A DNA stretch of 64,000 bases from Mesorhizobium loti (lineage in GTDB: Bacteria > Pseudomonadota > Alphaproteobacteria > Rhizobiales > Rhizobiaceae): contig NZ_CP033334.1 of assembly GCF_013170705.1 (NCBI RefSeq), positions 4,007,501 to 4,071,500 of the forward strand, written 5' to 3'. How positions within the stretch are numbered: position 1 is the stretch's first letter; each line of letters opens with the position of its first letter. A program made the position numbers and the translations under genes. Under the pieces are notes generated by a model. The model did not search any database. It was not told where the DNA came from and worked only from the letters and a program-made list of their open reading frames with translations. This document shows positions 50,792 through 60,057 of the stretch, piece after piece.

Positions 50792-50836
50792 TAGTCAATG
50801 ATTTGCCACGATGACCCGGCCAGATTGAAAGACTGT

Positions 50837-51439
50837 CTACGATCCGCTTATGATCTCGACCTCGATCTCGGTGCAGACCCCGCCATTGGTCGGGTAATAG
50901 TCGACCGAGCAGGCGGTGACCACCAGCAGCAGGTCCAGTTCAGCGCGCAGCGTCACGTTACCGCCGGGTGGATTGATCGAAGCCTCGACGATCAGCCTGC
51001 CATCGGGTTGCGGCAGGGAATTCTGGAAGAGGTCGACGGGGTCGGGTGCGAAGGGCAGCGATATGCCCTCGACGGCCAGCGCCTGCATCAGATTGTCCCG
51101 GCAGTTCGGGTGGTTGGGAAAGCCGGCGCGCTCATAGAGCGCGCTGTCGCAGGCCGGATAGAGCATGTCATGCGGGCCGGGCGATGCGTTCTCCACCAGT
51201 GTCAGCATCGGCCTGGCGGCCGCGCTGTAGAAATGGTCGCCGATGCGGGGAAAAAGCCGCTCGGTGATGTCGCGGGTCTGCGACGTGCTCAGCCAGTCGA
51301 GCGCCGGCTCGGTGGCGAACGCCCAGAGATCGGCGACCTGTTGTCCCCTAGGGTCGATGATGCGGATGAGGTCTCCGCGCCAGACGCGGATGGAACGGCC
51401 AGACTGGGGAGGGACGACGATGCGGCGCGGCTCTGACAT
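50837..51439 (-). CDS. DUF1989 (urea-carboxylase-associated family) protein
   Basis: A 200-residue protein with the DUF1989 pattern: GDLIRIIDPRGQQVADLWAF, TSQTRDI, PGPHDMLYPACD and NCRDNL. Family members occur with urea carboxylase and in glycine-betaine or ethanolamine-type regions; the function is not well established. An AAAGGA site lies 6 nt before the ATG. Single gene on this strand. Confidence 0.85.
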   Translation of the reverse strand: MSEPRRIVVPPQSGRSIRVWRGDLIRIIDPRGQQVADLWAFATEPALDWLSTSQTRDITERLFPRIGDHFYSAAARPMLTLVENASPGPHDMLYPACDSALYERAGFPNHPNCRDNLMQALAVEGISLPFAPDPVDLFQNSLPQPDGRLIVEASINPPGGNVTLRAELDLLLVVTACSVDYYPTNGGVCTEIEVEIISGS

Positions 51440-51492
51440 GGGCTGTCCTTTTTGAGATGCGGATAGTCTCGAATGACCACGATTGCGCCGGA

Positions 51493-52350
51493 TCAGACAG
51501 AGCCTGACGGGAACGACATGCTGGCCAGATTGCGCGCGAAGCTTGCTGCCTCGTGCGGGTTGACGTCGGCGGCCCGGATCAGGTTGTCGAAGTGCTGGGT
51601 CAGTGCCTGAACCGGCTGGGTGGCGTTCAGCACGACGTACATGTCACCCACATAGATGGCGGCGCGATAGGGCCCGAAGATGGTGAGCGGGATCGAATAG
51701 CGCATGCGGCCGTCATAGAGAAACAGCCGGAAGGTCGGGTAGAGATCGTCAAGCAGCGTCGCCATATGGGCGAGCTGCTGCTGGCGATCGGCCTCCGGAA
51801 AACGGTCCCAGACGCCGAGGCCGCGGGCGAAAATCTCCAGCGTGTGGCGCGGCATGCAGACTTCCATGTCGGTTTCCGGGCGCCGGTTGTATTCGATGCG
51901 GTACTGCGTCTCGCTGGCCTGCGCCAGGCGGCTCCGGTTGGTGATGTTGGCCTCGTAGTCGACCAGGGCGCGGGTCCGCAGCAGGTCGGGGATGCCGGCC
52001 GGCACGTAGCGGATCTTGGTGCCTGCGGCCTCGGCGAACCATTTGGCGAGCAGCGTGCGGTCGAAACCATCGGGCGCTTCCTCGATCTCGAGGCTTTCAC
52101 GGATTTCCCCGGTGACGCCTTCGTCCTGGCTAAGGCCGAGCAGCCAGTCGAGCGATATCTTGAATTCCGCGGCGATGTTGAGCAGCGTTTCGGCCCTCGG
52201 CAGGCGCGTCGAGGCACCCGACATCAGCTGCGACAGTGCCGACCGGTCGATGCCGACCGCTGAAGCGAAGGCGGACTGGTTGAGATCCGATCGTGTCAGG
52301 AGCAGCCTCAGGCGCTCCCGAAAGATTGCTGACAGGTCGCGTTTGTCCAT
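51493..52350 (-). CDS. XRE-family transcriptional regulator
   Basis: A 285-residue regulator with an N-terminal Cro/C1 helix-turn-helix (about 12-70; NQSAFASAVGIDRSALSQLMSG) and a C-terminal domain of unknown fold (about 90-285). The ATG at 52350 has GGAGG 8 nt upstream. Divergent from a desaturase gene, whose promoter region contains a TCCTGACA/TGTCAGGA dyad; it may regulate that gene. Confidence 0.88.
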   Translation of the reverse strand: MDKRDLSAIFRERLRLLLTRSDLNQSAFASAVGIDRSALSQLMSGASTRLPRAETLLNIAAEFKISLDWLLGLSQDEGVTGEIRESLEIEEAPDGFDRTLLAKWFAEAAGTKIRYVPAGIPDLLRTRALVDYEANITNRSRLAQASETQYRIEYNRRPETDMEVCMPRHTLEIFARGLGVWDRFPEADRQQQLAHMATLLDDLYPTFRLFLYDGRMRYSIPLTIFGPYRAAIYVGDMYVVLNATQPVQALTQHFDNLIRAADVNPHEAASFARNLASMSFPSGSV

Positions 52351-52516
52351 CGTCCGGTCCTCCGAATCTTGAGGAAAAAATTTGCGCCGAAGCGACCCAA
52401 GGGGCGTCTCAGGCGTAAATGAATCCCTAAGGCTGTTTACAATGTGTAACATGTGCGGTCAAAAATGCGCAATCGCAACATTTTGTATACTTTGTCGCGT
52501 TGAGTGGAATCGTTTC

Positions 52517-52538
52517 TCCTGACACTATGTTGTCAGGA
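52517..52538. promoter_or_regulatory. Inverted repeat before desaturase gene
   Basis: Perfect 8-bp arms TCCTGACA and TGTCAGGA with a 6-nt spacer, 42 nt before the desaturase start, in the divergent promoter shared with the XRE regulator. Confidence 0.55.
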
Positions 52539-52580
52539 ACCATTGGGGGTTCCGGCGACTGAGGGGCAGTGGTCGATAGC

Positions 52581-53591
52581 ATGACAGGCAAGAGCATCAA
52601 GCGACGCAACGCACCGGCCATCGAGTGGCCGACCACGGTTCTCGCTTTCTTCTGTTACGGAACGTGGCTTGCCACCGGTTTCCTGCTCTGGCCTTCCTAT
52701 CCCATTGTGGCGCTCCTTCTCCTCGGCTTTGTCCTGGCACTGCAGTCGTCGATCATGCACGAAGTGCTGCATGGTCATCCGACGCGCAATGCGTTGATCA
52801 ACGAAGCCTTCGTCTTCCTGCCGATCGGTCTGGTCTGGCCGTTCCGGCGCTTCAAGACGCTGCACTTGCGCCACCATGCCGACGAGCGGCTGACCGATCC
52901 GCTGGACGATCCGGAAAGCTACTATCAGGCGCTGTGGCAGCACGACGAATTGCCGCCGACGATGAAATTCCTGCTCAAGGTCAACAACACCATGGCCGGC
53001 CGGTTCTTCCTCGGCCCCTGGCTGTCCTGCATCGGCTTCTTCATCGACGACGCCAAGCAGATCATGGCCGGCGACAAGGCGATCCGCAAAGCCTGGCTGT
53101 TGCATGCGATCGGCCTCGCCATTGTGGCGCCGATCGTGCAGTTCGGCTTCGGCATTCCGTTGTGGCTCTACATCCTGGCACCGGTGTGGCTCGGTCAGTC
53201 GCTGATCGCGATCCGCACCTTTGCCGAGCATCAGTGGTCCGAGCATCCGGAAGGCCGCACGGTGATCATCGAGCGCTCGCCGCTGTCGTTTCTGTTCCTC
53301 AACAACAATCTGCACTTCGTCCACCACAAGACGCCGACCGTGGCCTGGTACAAGCTGCCCAAGCTGTTTCGCGAGCGCCGGGACGAGTGGCTGCGGATGA
53401 ACAATGGCTATGCCTATCCGAACTATTTCGCGCTGATCAAAGCCTATGCCTTCAAGGCAAAGGAGCCGATCGTGCACCCGGTGCTGCGTCGTGCGCCTGA
53501 GCACGGCCGGGCGTTCAAGCCACGCATCCGGGCCCGCAACATCAATGGGCTCGGCACCGCGCCGGTGCCCGCCGAGCCGCCCAAGGAATAG
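52581..53591 (+). CDS. Fatty acid desaturase family membrane enzyme
   Basis: A 336-residue di-iron membrane protein with the three histidine boxes HEVLH, HLRHH and HFVHH and about four membrane helices. Members desaturate fatty acyl chains or hydroxylate lipids and carotenoids using oxygen and a ferredoxin. The ATG at 52581 is used; a GTG at 52569 with GAGGGG just upstream is possible. Confidence 0.88.
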   Translation: MTGKSIKRRNAPAIEWPTTVLAFFCYGTWLATGFLLWPSYPIVALLLLGFVLALQSSIMHEVLHGHPTRNALINEAFVFLPIGLVWPFRRFKTLHLRHHADERLTDPLDDPESYYQALWQHDELPPTMKFLLKVNNTMAGRFFLGPWLSCIGFFIDDAKQIMAGDKAIRKAWLLHAIGLAIVAPIVQFGFGIPLWLYILAPVWLGQSLIAIRTFAEHQWSEHPEGRTVIIERSPLSFLFLNNNLHFVHHKTPTVAWYKLPKLFRERRDEWLRMNNGYAYPNYFALIKAYAFKAKEPIVHPVLRRAPEHGRAFKPRIRARNINGLGTAPVPAEPPKE

Positions 53592-53680
53592 CCCGGGCAT
53601 CCCGGGATAGGTGTCGGCCAATTCTGATTGGACGCCGCGTTTTTGCGATCCTTTTCCAGAGATGATGATTTGATATCGGC

Positions 53681-54481
53681 ATGAGTGAATCGATTGCTGC
53701 CCTGCCAATGTATGACTGGCCCGAGGCGCGCGGCGAGGTCGACGCGCAATGGGTGCTGCTGCGGGACGCCTTCCGGCAGAAGGGCATCGATGCGCCGCAG
53801 ACCATCGTGCGCCGCAACGGTGACCTGCCGCCCGTGCCGGGTGGCATCCGCGATGGCCAGGGGGCCTTGATCGCGCCGGACCCGGCGACATTGCCGCCGG
53901 ATGAACTCGATTATCACAAGCTCTGGCTGCATCCGGCACTGCTGTTCGCGCAGACCTGCTGGGGACCGATGGAACTCGGACTGTCGAGCCATGTGCAGGT
54001 GGTCGGCCAGCCAAGCTATGACACCTATGAAGGCGGGCAGGGCGAACTCTATTCGAGCGCGCTGGTGATGCGGGCGGGCGAGGGGCCGGAGGCTCGATCG
54101 CCCGCGGATGGCAAGGCCTTGCTGCCTCTCGATCTCATCCGTGGCAAGCGCTTCACCTTCAACAGCCTCGATTCCATGTCGGGCATCATTGCCCTGACGC
54201 GCGACCTGCAGGCGGCGGGCGAAAGCCTCGACATCTTTTCCTCGCGTAGCGAAAGCGGTGGCCATCGCGGCTCGATCGTCACTGTGGCCGAGGGCAGGGC
54301 CGATATAGCGGCGATCGATTGTGAGAGCTGGGCGCTGGCGCAACGTTTCGAGCCGGCGGCGCGCAAGGTCGTGATCGTCGGCTGGACGGCACGGCGCAAG
54401 GGCCTGCCGTTCATTACCGCCCGGACGACGCCTGAAAAGACAATCAAGGCAATGCGCGACGCCCTTGCAGGGTTAGCCTAG
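53681..54481 (+). CDS. PhnD-like periplasmic-binding-fold protein without signal peptide
   Basis: A 266-residue protein with the fold of phosphate/phosphonate-binding proteins (HVQVVGQPSYDTYEGGQGELYSSALVMRAGEG; LDSMSGIIAL; ADIAAIDCESWAL). No signal peptide is seen, so it would be cytoplasmic. It ends convergently with the M24 gene, overlapping it by 9 nt. No transporter genes accompany it. It may be a sensor or a stand-alone binding protein. Confidence 0.75.
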   Translation: MSESIAALPMYDWPEARGEVDAQWVLLRDAFRQKGIDAPQTIVRRNGDLPPVPGGIRDGQGALIAPDPATLPPDELDYHKLWLHPALLFAQTCWGPMELGLSSHVQVVGQPSYDTYEGGQGELYSSALVMRAGEGPEARSPADGKALLPLDLIRGKRFTFNSLDSMSGIIALTRDLQAAGESLDIFSSRSESGGHRGSIVTVAEGRADIAAIDCESWALAQRFEPAARKVVIVGWTARRKGLPFITARTTPEKTIKAMRDALAGLA

Positions 54482-55828
54482 CAGCCTCGCATCCAACGGG
54501 TAGGTTGAAAGCTGCTCGTTGCCGGTCTCGGTGATCAGGATCTGCTCCTCGATCTTGACGCCCTCACGGGCGCCAAGCCTGCCGATATAGCTTTCCACGC
54601 ACAGCACCATGCCGGGTTCGAGCACGCCGTCCGGCGTGTCCGGCGTCCAGTCGCTGGCATGCGGCAGTGTCGGGTACTCATCGGCCAGGCCGACGCCGTG
54701 ATAGAGCACGCCGTAGCGGGTCGGGAAACAGTCTCCCGGCGGCACCGCCGAGCGTTCGACAAGGTCGCGGAACGAAATGCCGGGCTGCATCAATTGCGTG
54801 TTGTGTTCGATCTGCTCGGCGGCCATGCGGAACAGGCCGCGTTGTTCGTTGGATGGTTTTGCATCGCCGCAAAGCCAGGTGCGCGACAGGTCGGCGCAGA
54901 AGCCATAGGGGCCGATCAGGTCGGTGTCGAAGGCGACGAGGTCGCCCGCTTCGATCAGGCGCGACGAGCATTCCTGGAACCAGGGATTGGTGCGCGGGCC
55001 CGACGCCAGCAGGCGCGTCTCGATCCATTCCCCGCCGCGCGCAATATTGCCGCGATGCAGTTCGGCCCACAGTTCGTTCTCGGAGATGCCGGGCTTCAGT
55101 GCCTGTTCCATCTCGCCCATTGCCGCCTCGCAGGCGACGATGGCACGGCGCATGGCGAGGATTTCATCAGGCGATTTGATCAGCCTGGCGTTTTCCATCA
55201 CCGCTTCGCCATTGCCGATGGAGACACCTAGCCGCGCCAACTCCTCGACGCCTTCCGGATTGAGGTGGTCGACCGCGACGCGGTTGTTGCCGCCGCCATG
55301 CTCCGTTACCAGATCGGCTATGCCTGCGGCCCAGCAGCGGACTTTTTGCTCCGTGAGTTCGCCGCCATAGAGATACATCCACGATACGGCCGGACGCACC
55401 TCGTCGACGACGCCGGAATGATCGGACAGATGCTCGCAGGAGAAATAGTCGAACAGAACCACCGGTCCGTCGGTGGCGACGAAACAATGCCGCGTCGGGT
55501 TGTGCGCCACCCACAGCTGCATGTTGGTGCTGTCGGTCGCATAGCGGATATTGACCGGATCGTAGAGCAGGGCACCGGCATAGCCGCGCCGCTTCAGCTC
55601 GGCGCGGATGCGCTCCAGCCGGTATTTGCGCATCGCCGGAAGATCGGGGGCGGCAATGCCCGCCGCCGCCCATTCCGCTTCAGCCTGCGCGCCATAGCCC
55701 AGCACATGCTGGTTGAGCGAAGCCGCCTTCTGGCGGGAGCCTTCACGCAATTCCTCGATCGAGCCAGGCTCGAACGGCATGATCTTGCGGTGGCGGCCGA
55801 AGCTCCCCTTTGGCGCCGCGCTGTCCAT
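54473..55828 (-). CDS. DddP-like M24 metalloenzyme (DMSP lyase / creatinase fold)
   Basis: A 451-residue M24 pita-bread-fold protein. It closely resembles DddP, the DMSP lyase of marine roseobacters: IRYATDSTNMQLW, GGEWIETRLLASGPRTNPW and FDTDLIG are shared. Residues in the metal and active-site positions of DddP are present: D301, D303, D313, H377, E412, E427 and Asp383 in HGVGLADE, each offset by exactly six from the numbering I recall for DddP. It may cleave DMSP or a related betaine or creatine-like compound. The dimethylglycine-dehydrogenase-like gene ends 9 nt upstream on the same strand. Confidence 0.85.
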   Translation of the reverse strand: MDSAAPKGSFGRHRKIMPFEPGSIEELREGSRQKAASLNQHVLGYGAQAEAEWAAAGIAAPDLPAMRKYRLERIRAELKRRGYAGALLYDPVNIRYATDSTNMQLWVAHNPTRHCFVATDGPVVLFDYFSCEHLSDHSGVVDEVRPAVSWMYLYGGELTEQKVRCWAAGIADLVTEHGGGNNRVAVDHLNPEGVEELARLGVSIGNGEAVMENARLIKSPDEILAMRRAIVACEAAMGEMEQALKPGISENELWAELHRGNIARGGEWIETRLLASGPRTNPWFQECSSRLIEAGDLVAFDTDLIGPYGFCADLSRTWLCGDAKPSNEQRGLFRMAAEQIEHNTQLMQPGISFRDLVERSAVPPGDCFPTRYGVLYHGVGLADEYPTLPHASDWTPDTPDGVLEPGMVLCVESYIGRLGAREGVKIEEQILITETGNEQLSTYPLDARLLG

Positions 55829-55837
55829 CGTCGACCC

Positions 55838-58408
55838 TCAGGTCCGCATCTTCTCGCCGCTCGGATCGAACGGTGCCTCGACATTGATGCGGGCCGGACG
55901 CCGATGTCCGAGGATCTCGATCTCGAACAGGCCGGCGCTTTCATCCTCGGCCAGCGCCGCCGGAACGTAACCCTGCGCCATCGACTTCTGGACATAATGG
56001 GCATAGCCGCCCGACGTCACCCAGCCGACGACGCGCCAGTCGCCATCAACGATGCCGCGCACGGCGGAAGCGCCCTCGGCGGCCTTGGAGCCACGCACTT
56101 CCTTGCCCTTGTCGTCGAAGCGGGGCGCGCCGTAGCCATGCGGCTTTTCCACCGTGCCAAAATCCTTGCTGACCTTGGCCCAGATCGGTTCGTCGCCCAT
56201 CACGTCGGCATCGGCGGCATCGACGATGAAGGAGACACGGCGCAGTTTTGGTCCGTCCGCCTGTTCCTTGGCAGCAGCCTCACGGCCGATGAAATCGTTC
56301 TTCTCGAGCTTGATGAAGCGGTCCATCGAGCCTTCGAACGGGCCGTAGATCGGCCGCAGCTCGCGGAACCAGGTCGGGAAGTTCTTCTCGAGACGCATCG
56401 ACAGCAAGGCGCGCATGCCGAAATCGACCAGGCCGAATTCTTCACCGGCGTCCTTGATCGCCTTGTAGACCAGGCGCTGATAGGCCGGCGCCATCCAGAT
56501 CTCGTAGCCGAGGTCACCGGTGTAGGTGATGCGGTTGACCATGCAGGGCGCGCCGCCGACGGCCATCTCGCGGAAATCCATGAAGCGGAAGGCTTTTGTC
56601 GAGATGTCCGTATCCACGAGCTTTTGCAGCAAATCCCGCGCGCTCGGTCCGGCGATCGACAGGCCGACCAGCGTCTGGTCGAAGCGGTGGATGCGCACCG
56701 AACCGTCCTTCGGCAGGTGCTTCTCGAACCAGCGCATGTGATATTTCTGCGCGGCCGAAGAACCCCAGATCATGAAGCGGTCTTCACCCGCCTTGGCGAT
56801 GGTGAAGTCGCCGATCAGCTTGCCGAACTCGTTGATCATCGGGGTGAGCACGATGCGGCCGGTCTTCGGCATGCGGTTGGTCATCAGCCGGTTGAGGAAC
56901 TCTTCCGCCCCCGGTCCCGACACTTCGTATTTGGCGAAGTTGGCGATCTCGGTCACGCCGACGCGTTCGCGCGTGGCGCGCACTTCCTCGCCGATCGGGC
57001 CGAAATCATTGGAGCGATGGAAGGAAACGATGTCCTTCGGCTCCTTGCCCTTCGGCGCGAACCACAGCGGGGTTTCCAGGCCCCAGCTATCGCCCATGAC
57101 GGCGTTGTTGGCGAGCATGATGTCGTAGAGCGGCGTCGTCTGCGCAGGACGCGCTGCCGGCAATTCCTCGTTGGGGAAACGGATCGAGAATCGGCGCGAA
57201 TAATTTTCGCGCACCTTGGCGTTGGTGTAGCGCAGGCCGGCCCATTCGCCGAAGCGGGCGACATCCATGCCCCAGACGTCGAAGCCGGGATCGCCGTGCA
57301 CCATCCAGTTGGACAGAGCGATGCCGACGCCGCCGCCCTGGCTGAAGCCGGCCATGACGGCGCAGGCACACCAGAAATTGGTCAGGCCCTGCACCGGGCC
57401 GACCAGCGGGTTGCCGTCGAGCGCGAAGGTGAAGGGGCCGTTGATGATCTGCTTGATGCCGGCTTTCTCGATGCCGGGGAAGTGCTTGAAGCCGATCTCC
57501 AGCGACGGCGCGATGCGGTCGAGGTCCGGCGGCAGCAATTCATGGCCGAAATCCCAGGGCGTGTTGACCGGCGACCACGGCTTGCAGGCCTTTTCATAGG
57601 TGCCGAGCAGGATGCCGTTGCGCTCCTGGCGGGTGTAGATCTCGCCCTTGAAATCGAGCACGCCGATCATCTCGCGGCCGGTCGACTTGTTGAATTCCTC
57701 GACCTCCGGCATCGGCTCGGTGAGCAGGTACATGTGCTCCATCGCAAGAACCGGCAGCTCGACGCCGACCATGCGGCCGATCTCGCGCGCCCACAGGCCG
57801 CCGCAGTTGACGACGTGCTCTGCATGGACAGTGCCCTGTTCGGTGACGACGTTCCAAGTGCCGTCCGGCTGCTGCGTCAAGTCGACGACGCGGTTGCGCA
57901 GCACGATCTCGGCGCCGAGCTTCTTGGCCGCCTTGGAGTAGGCGATCGTCGTGCCCGAAGGGTCGAGATGGCCTTCAACCGGATCCCACATGGCGCCGAC
58001 GAAGTTCGTCTCATCCATCAGCGGGAACATCGCCTTGGCTTCCGAAGGCGTGATCAGCTCGGTGTCCATGCCGAGATAGCGGCCCTTGGCGTGGGCCAGC
58101 CGCAAGAAGTCCATCCGCTCGGGCGTATCGGCCATCATCACGCCGCCGGTCAGGTGCAGCGAGCAGGACTGGCCTGATATTTCCTCGATCTCCTTGTAGA
58201 GCTGCACGGTGTAGGCCTGCAGCTTGGCGACGTTGGGGTCGCCGTTCAGCGTGTGGAAGCCGCCCGCCGCGTGCCAGGACGAGCCGGAGGTGAGCTCCGA
58301 GCGCTCGATCAGCATGATATCGGTCCACCCGGCCTTGGCCAGGTGATACAGCACCGAGCAGCCGACGACGCCGCCGCCGATGACAACCGCTTTTACATGG
58401 GATTTCAT
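55838..58408 (-). CDS. Dimethylglycine dehydrogenase-like FAD-GcvT protein
   Basis: An 856-residue fusion of a DAO-type FAD domain (GGGVVG, 11-16) and GcvT folate-binding domains (about 430-856). SSWHAAGG with His46 matches the covalent FAD attachment of dimethylglycine and sarcosine dehydrogenases. It would oxidise an N-methyl group and load it on tetrahydrofolate. It stands in a minus-strand run MttB - DMGDH - M24, with 71 nt to the MttB gene. Confidence 0.9.
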   Translation of the reverse strand: MKSHVKAVVIGGGVVGCSVLYHLAKAGWTDIMLIERSELTSGSSWHAAGGFHTLNGDPNVAKLQAYTVQLYKEIEEISGQSCSLHLTGGVMMADTPERMDFLRLAHAKGRYLGMDTELITPSEAKAMFPLMDETNFVGAMWDPVEGHLDPSGTTIAYSKAAKKLGAEIVLRNRVVDLTQQPDGTWNVVTEQGTVHAEHVVNCGGLWAREIGRMVGVELPVLAMEHMYLLTEPMPEVEEFNKSTGREMIGVLDFKGEIYTRQERNGILLGTYEKACKPWSPVNTPWDFGHELLPPDLDRIAPSLEIGFKHFPGIEKAGIKQIINGPFTFALDGNPLVGPVQGLTNFWCACAVMAGFSQGGGVGIALSNWMVHGDPGFDVWGMDVARFGEWAGLRYTNAKVRENYSRRFSIRFPNEELPAARPAQTTPLYDIMLANNAVMGDSWGLETPLWFAPKGKEPKDIVSFHRSNDFGPIGEEVRATRERVGVTEIANFAKYEVSGPGAEEFLNRLMTNRMPKTGRIVLTPMINEFGKLIGDFTIAKAGEDRFMIWGSSAAQKYHMRWFEKHLPKDGSVRIHRFDQTLVGLSIAGPSARDLLQKLVDTDISTKAFRFMDFREMAVGGAPCMVNRITYTGDLGYEIWMAPAYQRLVYKAIKDAGEEFGLVDFGMRALLSMRLEKNFPTWFRELRPIYGPFEGSMDRFIKLEKNDFIGREAAAKEQADGPKLRRVSFIVDAADADVMGDEPIWAKVSKDFGTVEKPHGYGAPRFDDKGKEVRGSKAAEGASAVRGIVDGDWRVVGWVTSGGYAHYVQKSMAQGYVPAALAEDESAGLFEIEILGHRRPARINVEAPFDPSGEKMRT

Positions 58409-58479
58409 GAAGATAGGTCCGTTTTTGTGTAAATTGAATCAGAGGTTTGGGGCTGGCGTGACGACGCACGCCAGCATGA

Positions 58480-60057
58480 TCAAAAATCTGTCGGCGCGCC
58501 GCCTTCGGCCGTGCGCTTCTGGACGAAGTCGTTGAGTTCCTCGCGGATGGCCGGATCCATGTAGGGCTCGTCATAGGACGCCAGCCGCTCTTTCCAGACC
58601 TTGTTGGCTTTTTCCAGCGCCGTCGGCGAGCCGGCTTCCGCCCATGTCTCGAAGTTGCGCCAGTCGGAAAGGATAGGCGAATAGAAGGCGGTCTTGTAGC
58701 GGTCCTGCGTGTGCTGGGTGCCGAAGAAATGGCCGCCCGGGCCAACCGACTGGATGGCGTCGAAGCCTAGCGCTTCCTCGGACAGATCGAGCGGGGTCAG
58801 GAATTCCGCCACCATCTGCAAGAGGTCGATGTCGAGAATGGTCTTTTCGTAGGAGCAGCGCAGGCCGCCCTCGAGCCAGCCGGCCGCGTGCATCATCAGG
58901 TTGCCGCCGCCCTGGATGGCGCCCCACAGCGAGAACACGCTTTCATAGGCCGCCTGCGCGTCGACCGTGTTGGCGGCGCAGGTGTTGGAGGTGCGATAGG
59001 GAATGTTGTAGCGGCGGGCAAGCTGGCCGCCGACAAGCTGCGCCTTCATGTATTCGGGCGTGCCGAAGGCCGGCGAGCCGGACTTCATGTCGACATTGGA
59101 AGTGAAGCCGCCATAGCCGACAGGCGCACCCTTCTTCACCATCTGGGCAAAGGCAATGCCCGACAGCGCCTCGGCATTCTGCTGCACCAGCGCACCGGCG
59201 ATGGTCACCGGCGCCATCGCACCCGACAGGGTGAAGGGCGTGACGATGACGACCTGGCCCTTGCTCGACATCTGGATGATGCCTTCCATCATCGGCACGT
59301 CGAGCTTGAGCGGCGAATTGGTGTTGATGATGGTGAAGACGGACGGCTCCTCGAGCAGCTGCTCGTGGCTGATGCCGCGCGCGATGCGGGTGATTTCAAT
59401 GCCGTCGACATTGCGTTCCTTGCCGAGCGAATAGATGTGGAACACCTTGTCGGTCAGCATTGCAAGGTCGCGAACGCATTCGAGGTGGCGGACGGACGGA
59501 TGGATATCGGTCGGCTCGACCGGATAGCCGCCGGTGCAGTTCAGGATGTTGTGCATCTGCGCAAGGCGCAGGAAATTGCGATAGTCCGCCTGGTTGCCCG
59601 GCCGGCGGCCACGGTCGATGTCGGAACAATTGGGTGCCGACGCCATCATCGAGATGATCAGATTATCGCCGCCGAAGCGGACATTGTGCGCGGGATTGCG
59701 GGCATGGATGGTGAATTCGGACGGACAATGCGAGACGAGTTCGAGGATCATGTCGCTGTCGAAGCGGACGCGTTCCGAACCTTCGCGCACGTCGGCGCCA
59801 TGCGCCTTCATGATACGCCGGGCCTCGTCGTGCAGGACGTCGACGCCGATTTCCTTGAGCACACGCAAGGAGGCGAGGTGGATCGACTCCAGCTCGTCAT
59901 CCGAAACCAGCTTCGTGGGCCGCAGCGGGATCTTCAACTGCCGAAACGGCGGCTGCTCGAACGCGGCCGAGCCTCCGGCGCGCTTTCCGGCGCGGCCGCC
60001 ACGGCGGGCACGGTCGGGTGCCAAGGCCGGTTCTGCAGGGTTTAGGGCGGCGGTCAT
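58480..60057 (-). CDS. Second MttB-superfamily methyltransferase, non-pyrrolysine
   Basis: A 525-residue MttB-family enzyme, a distant paralogue of that at 40129. ASLRVLKEIGVDVLHDEARRIM, FTIINTNSPLKLDVPMMEG, MVKKGAPVGYGGF and MHAAGWLEGGLRCSYEK mark the family; no in-frame TAG is present, so no pyrrolysine. An Arg/Gly-rich tail (about 16-30) precedes the catalytic domain. The ATG at 60057 is preceded by GAGGA. No second corrinoid protein gene is next to it, so it may use the one at 39140. Likely substrate a quaternary amine. Confidence 0.9.
   Translation of the reverse strand: MTAALNPAEPALAPDRARRGGRAGKRAGGSAAFEQPPFRQLKIPLRPTKLVSDDELESIHLASLRVLKEIGVDVLHDEARRIMKAHGADVREGSERVRFDSDMILELVSHCPSEFTIHARNPAHNVRFGGDNLIISMMASAPNCSDIDRGRRPGNQADYRNFLRLAQMHNILNCTGGYPVEPTDIHPSVRHLECVRDLAMLTDKVFHIYSLGKERNVDGIEITRIARGISHEQLLEEPSVFTIINTNSPLKLDVPMMEGIIQMSSKGQVVIVTPFTLSGAMAPVTIAGALVQQNAEALSGIAFAQMVKKGAPVGYGGFTSNVDMKSGSPAFGTPEYMKAQLVGGQLARRYNIPYRTSNTCAANTVDAQAAYESVFSLWGAIQGGGNLMMHAAGWLEGGLRCSYEKTILDIDLLQMVAEFLTPLDLSEEALGFDAIQSVGPGGHFFGTQHTQDRYKTAFYSPILSDWRNFETWAEAGSPTALEKANKVWKERLASYDEPYMDPAIREELNDFVQKRTAEGGAPTDF

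Noticed and set aside
53582..53680. CCCGGG-containing hairpin after the desaturase gene
   Set aside because: The stem is short and lacks a T-tract; not convincing as a terminator.
55265..58177. 970-codon open frame on the plus strand opposite the M24 and DMGDH-like genes
   Set aside because: It covers two recognisable genes on the minus strand and its translation is an Arg/His/Gly-rich sequence without any domain; a shadow frame.
40129..60057. Pyrrolysine in the MttB enzymes
   Set aside because: Both genes read through the whole catalytic region without an in-frame TAG, and no pylT-like tRNA or pylS gene is visible.
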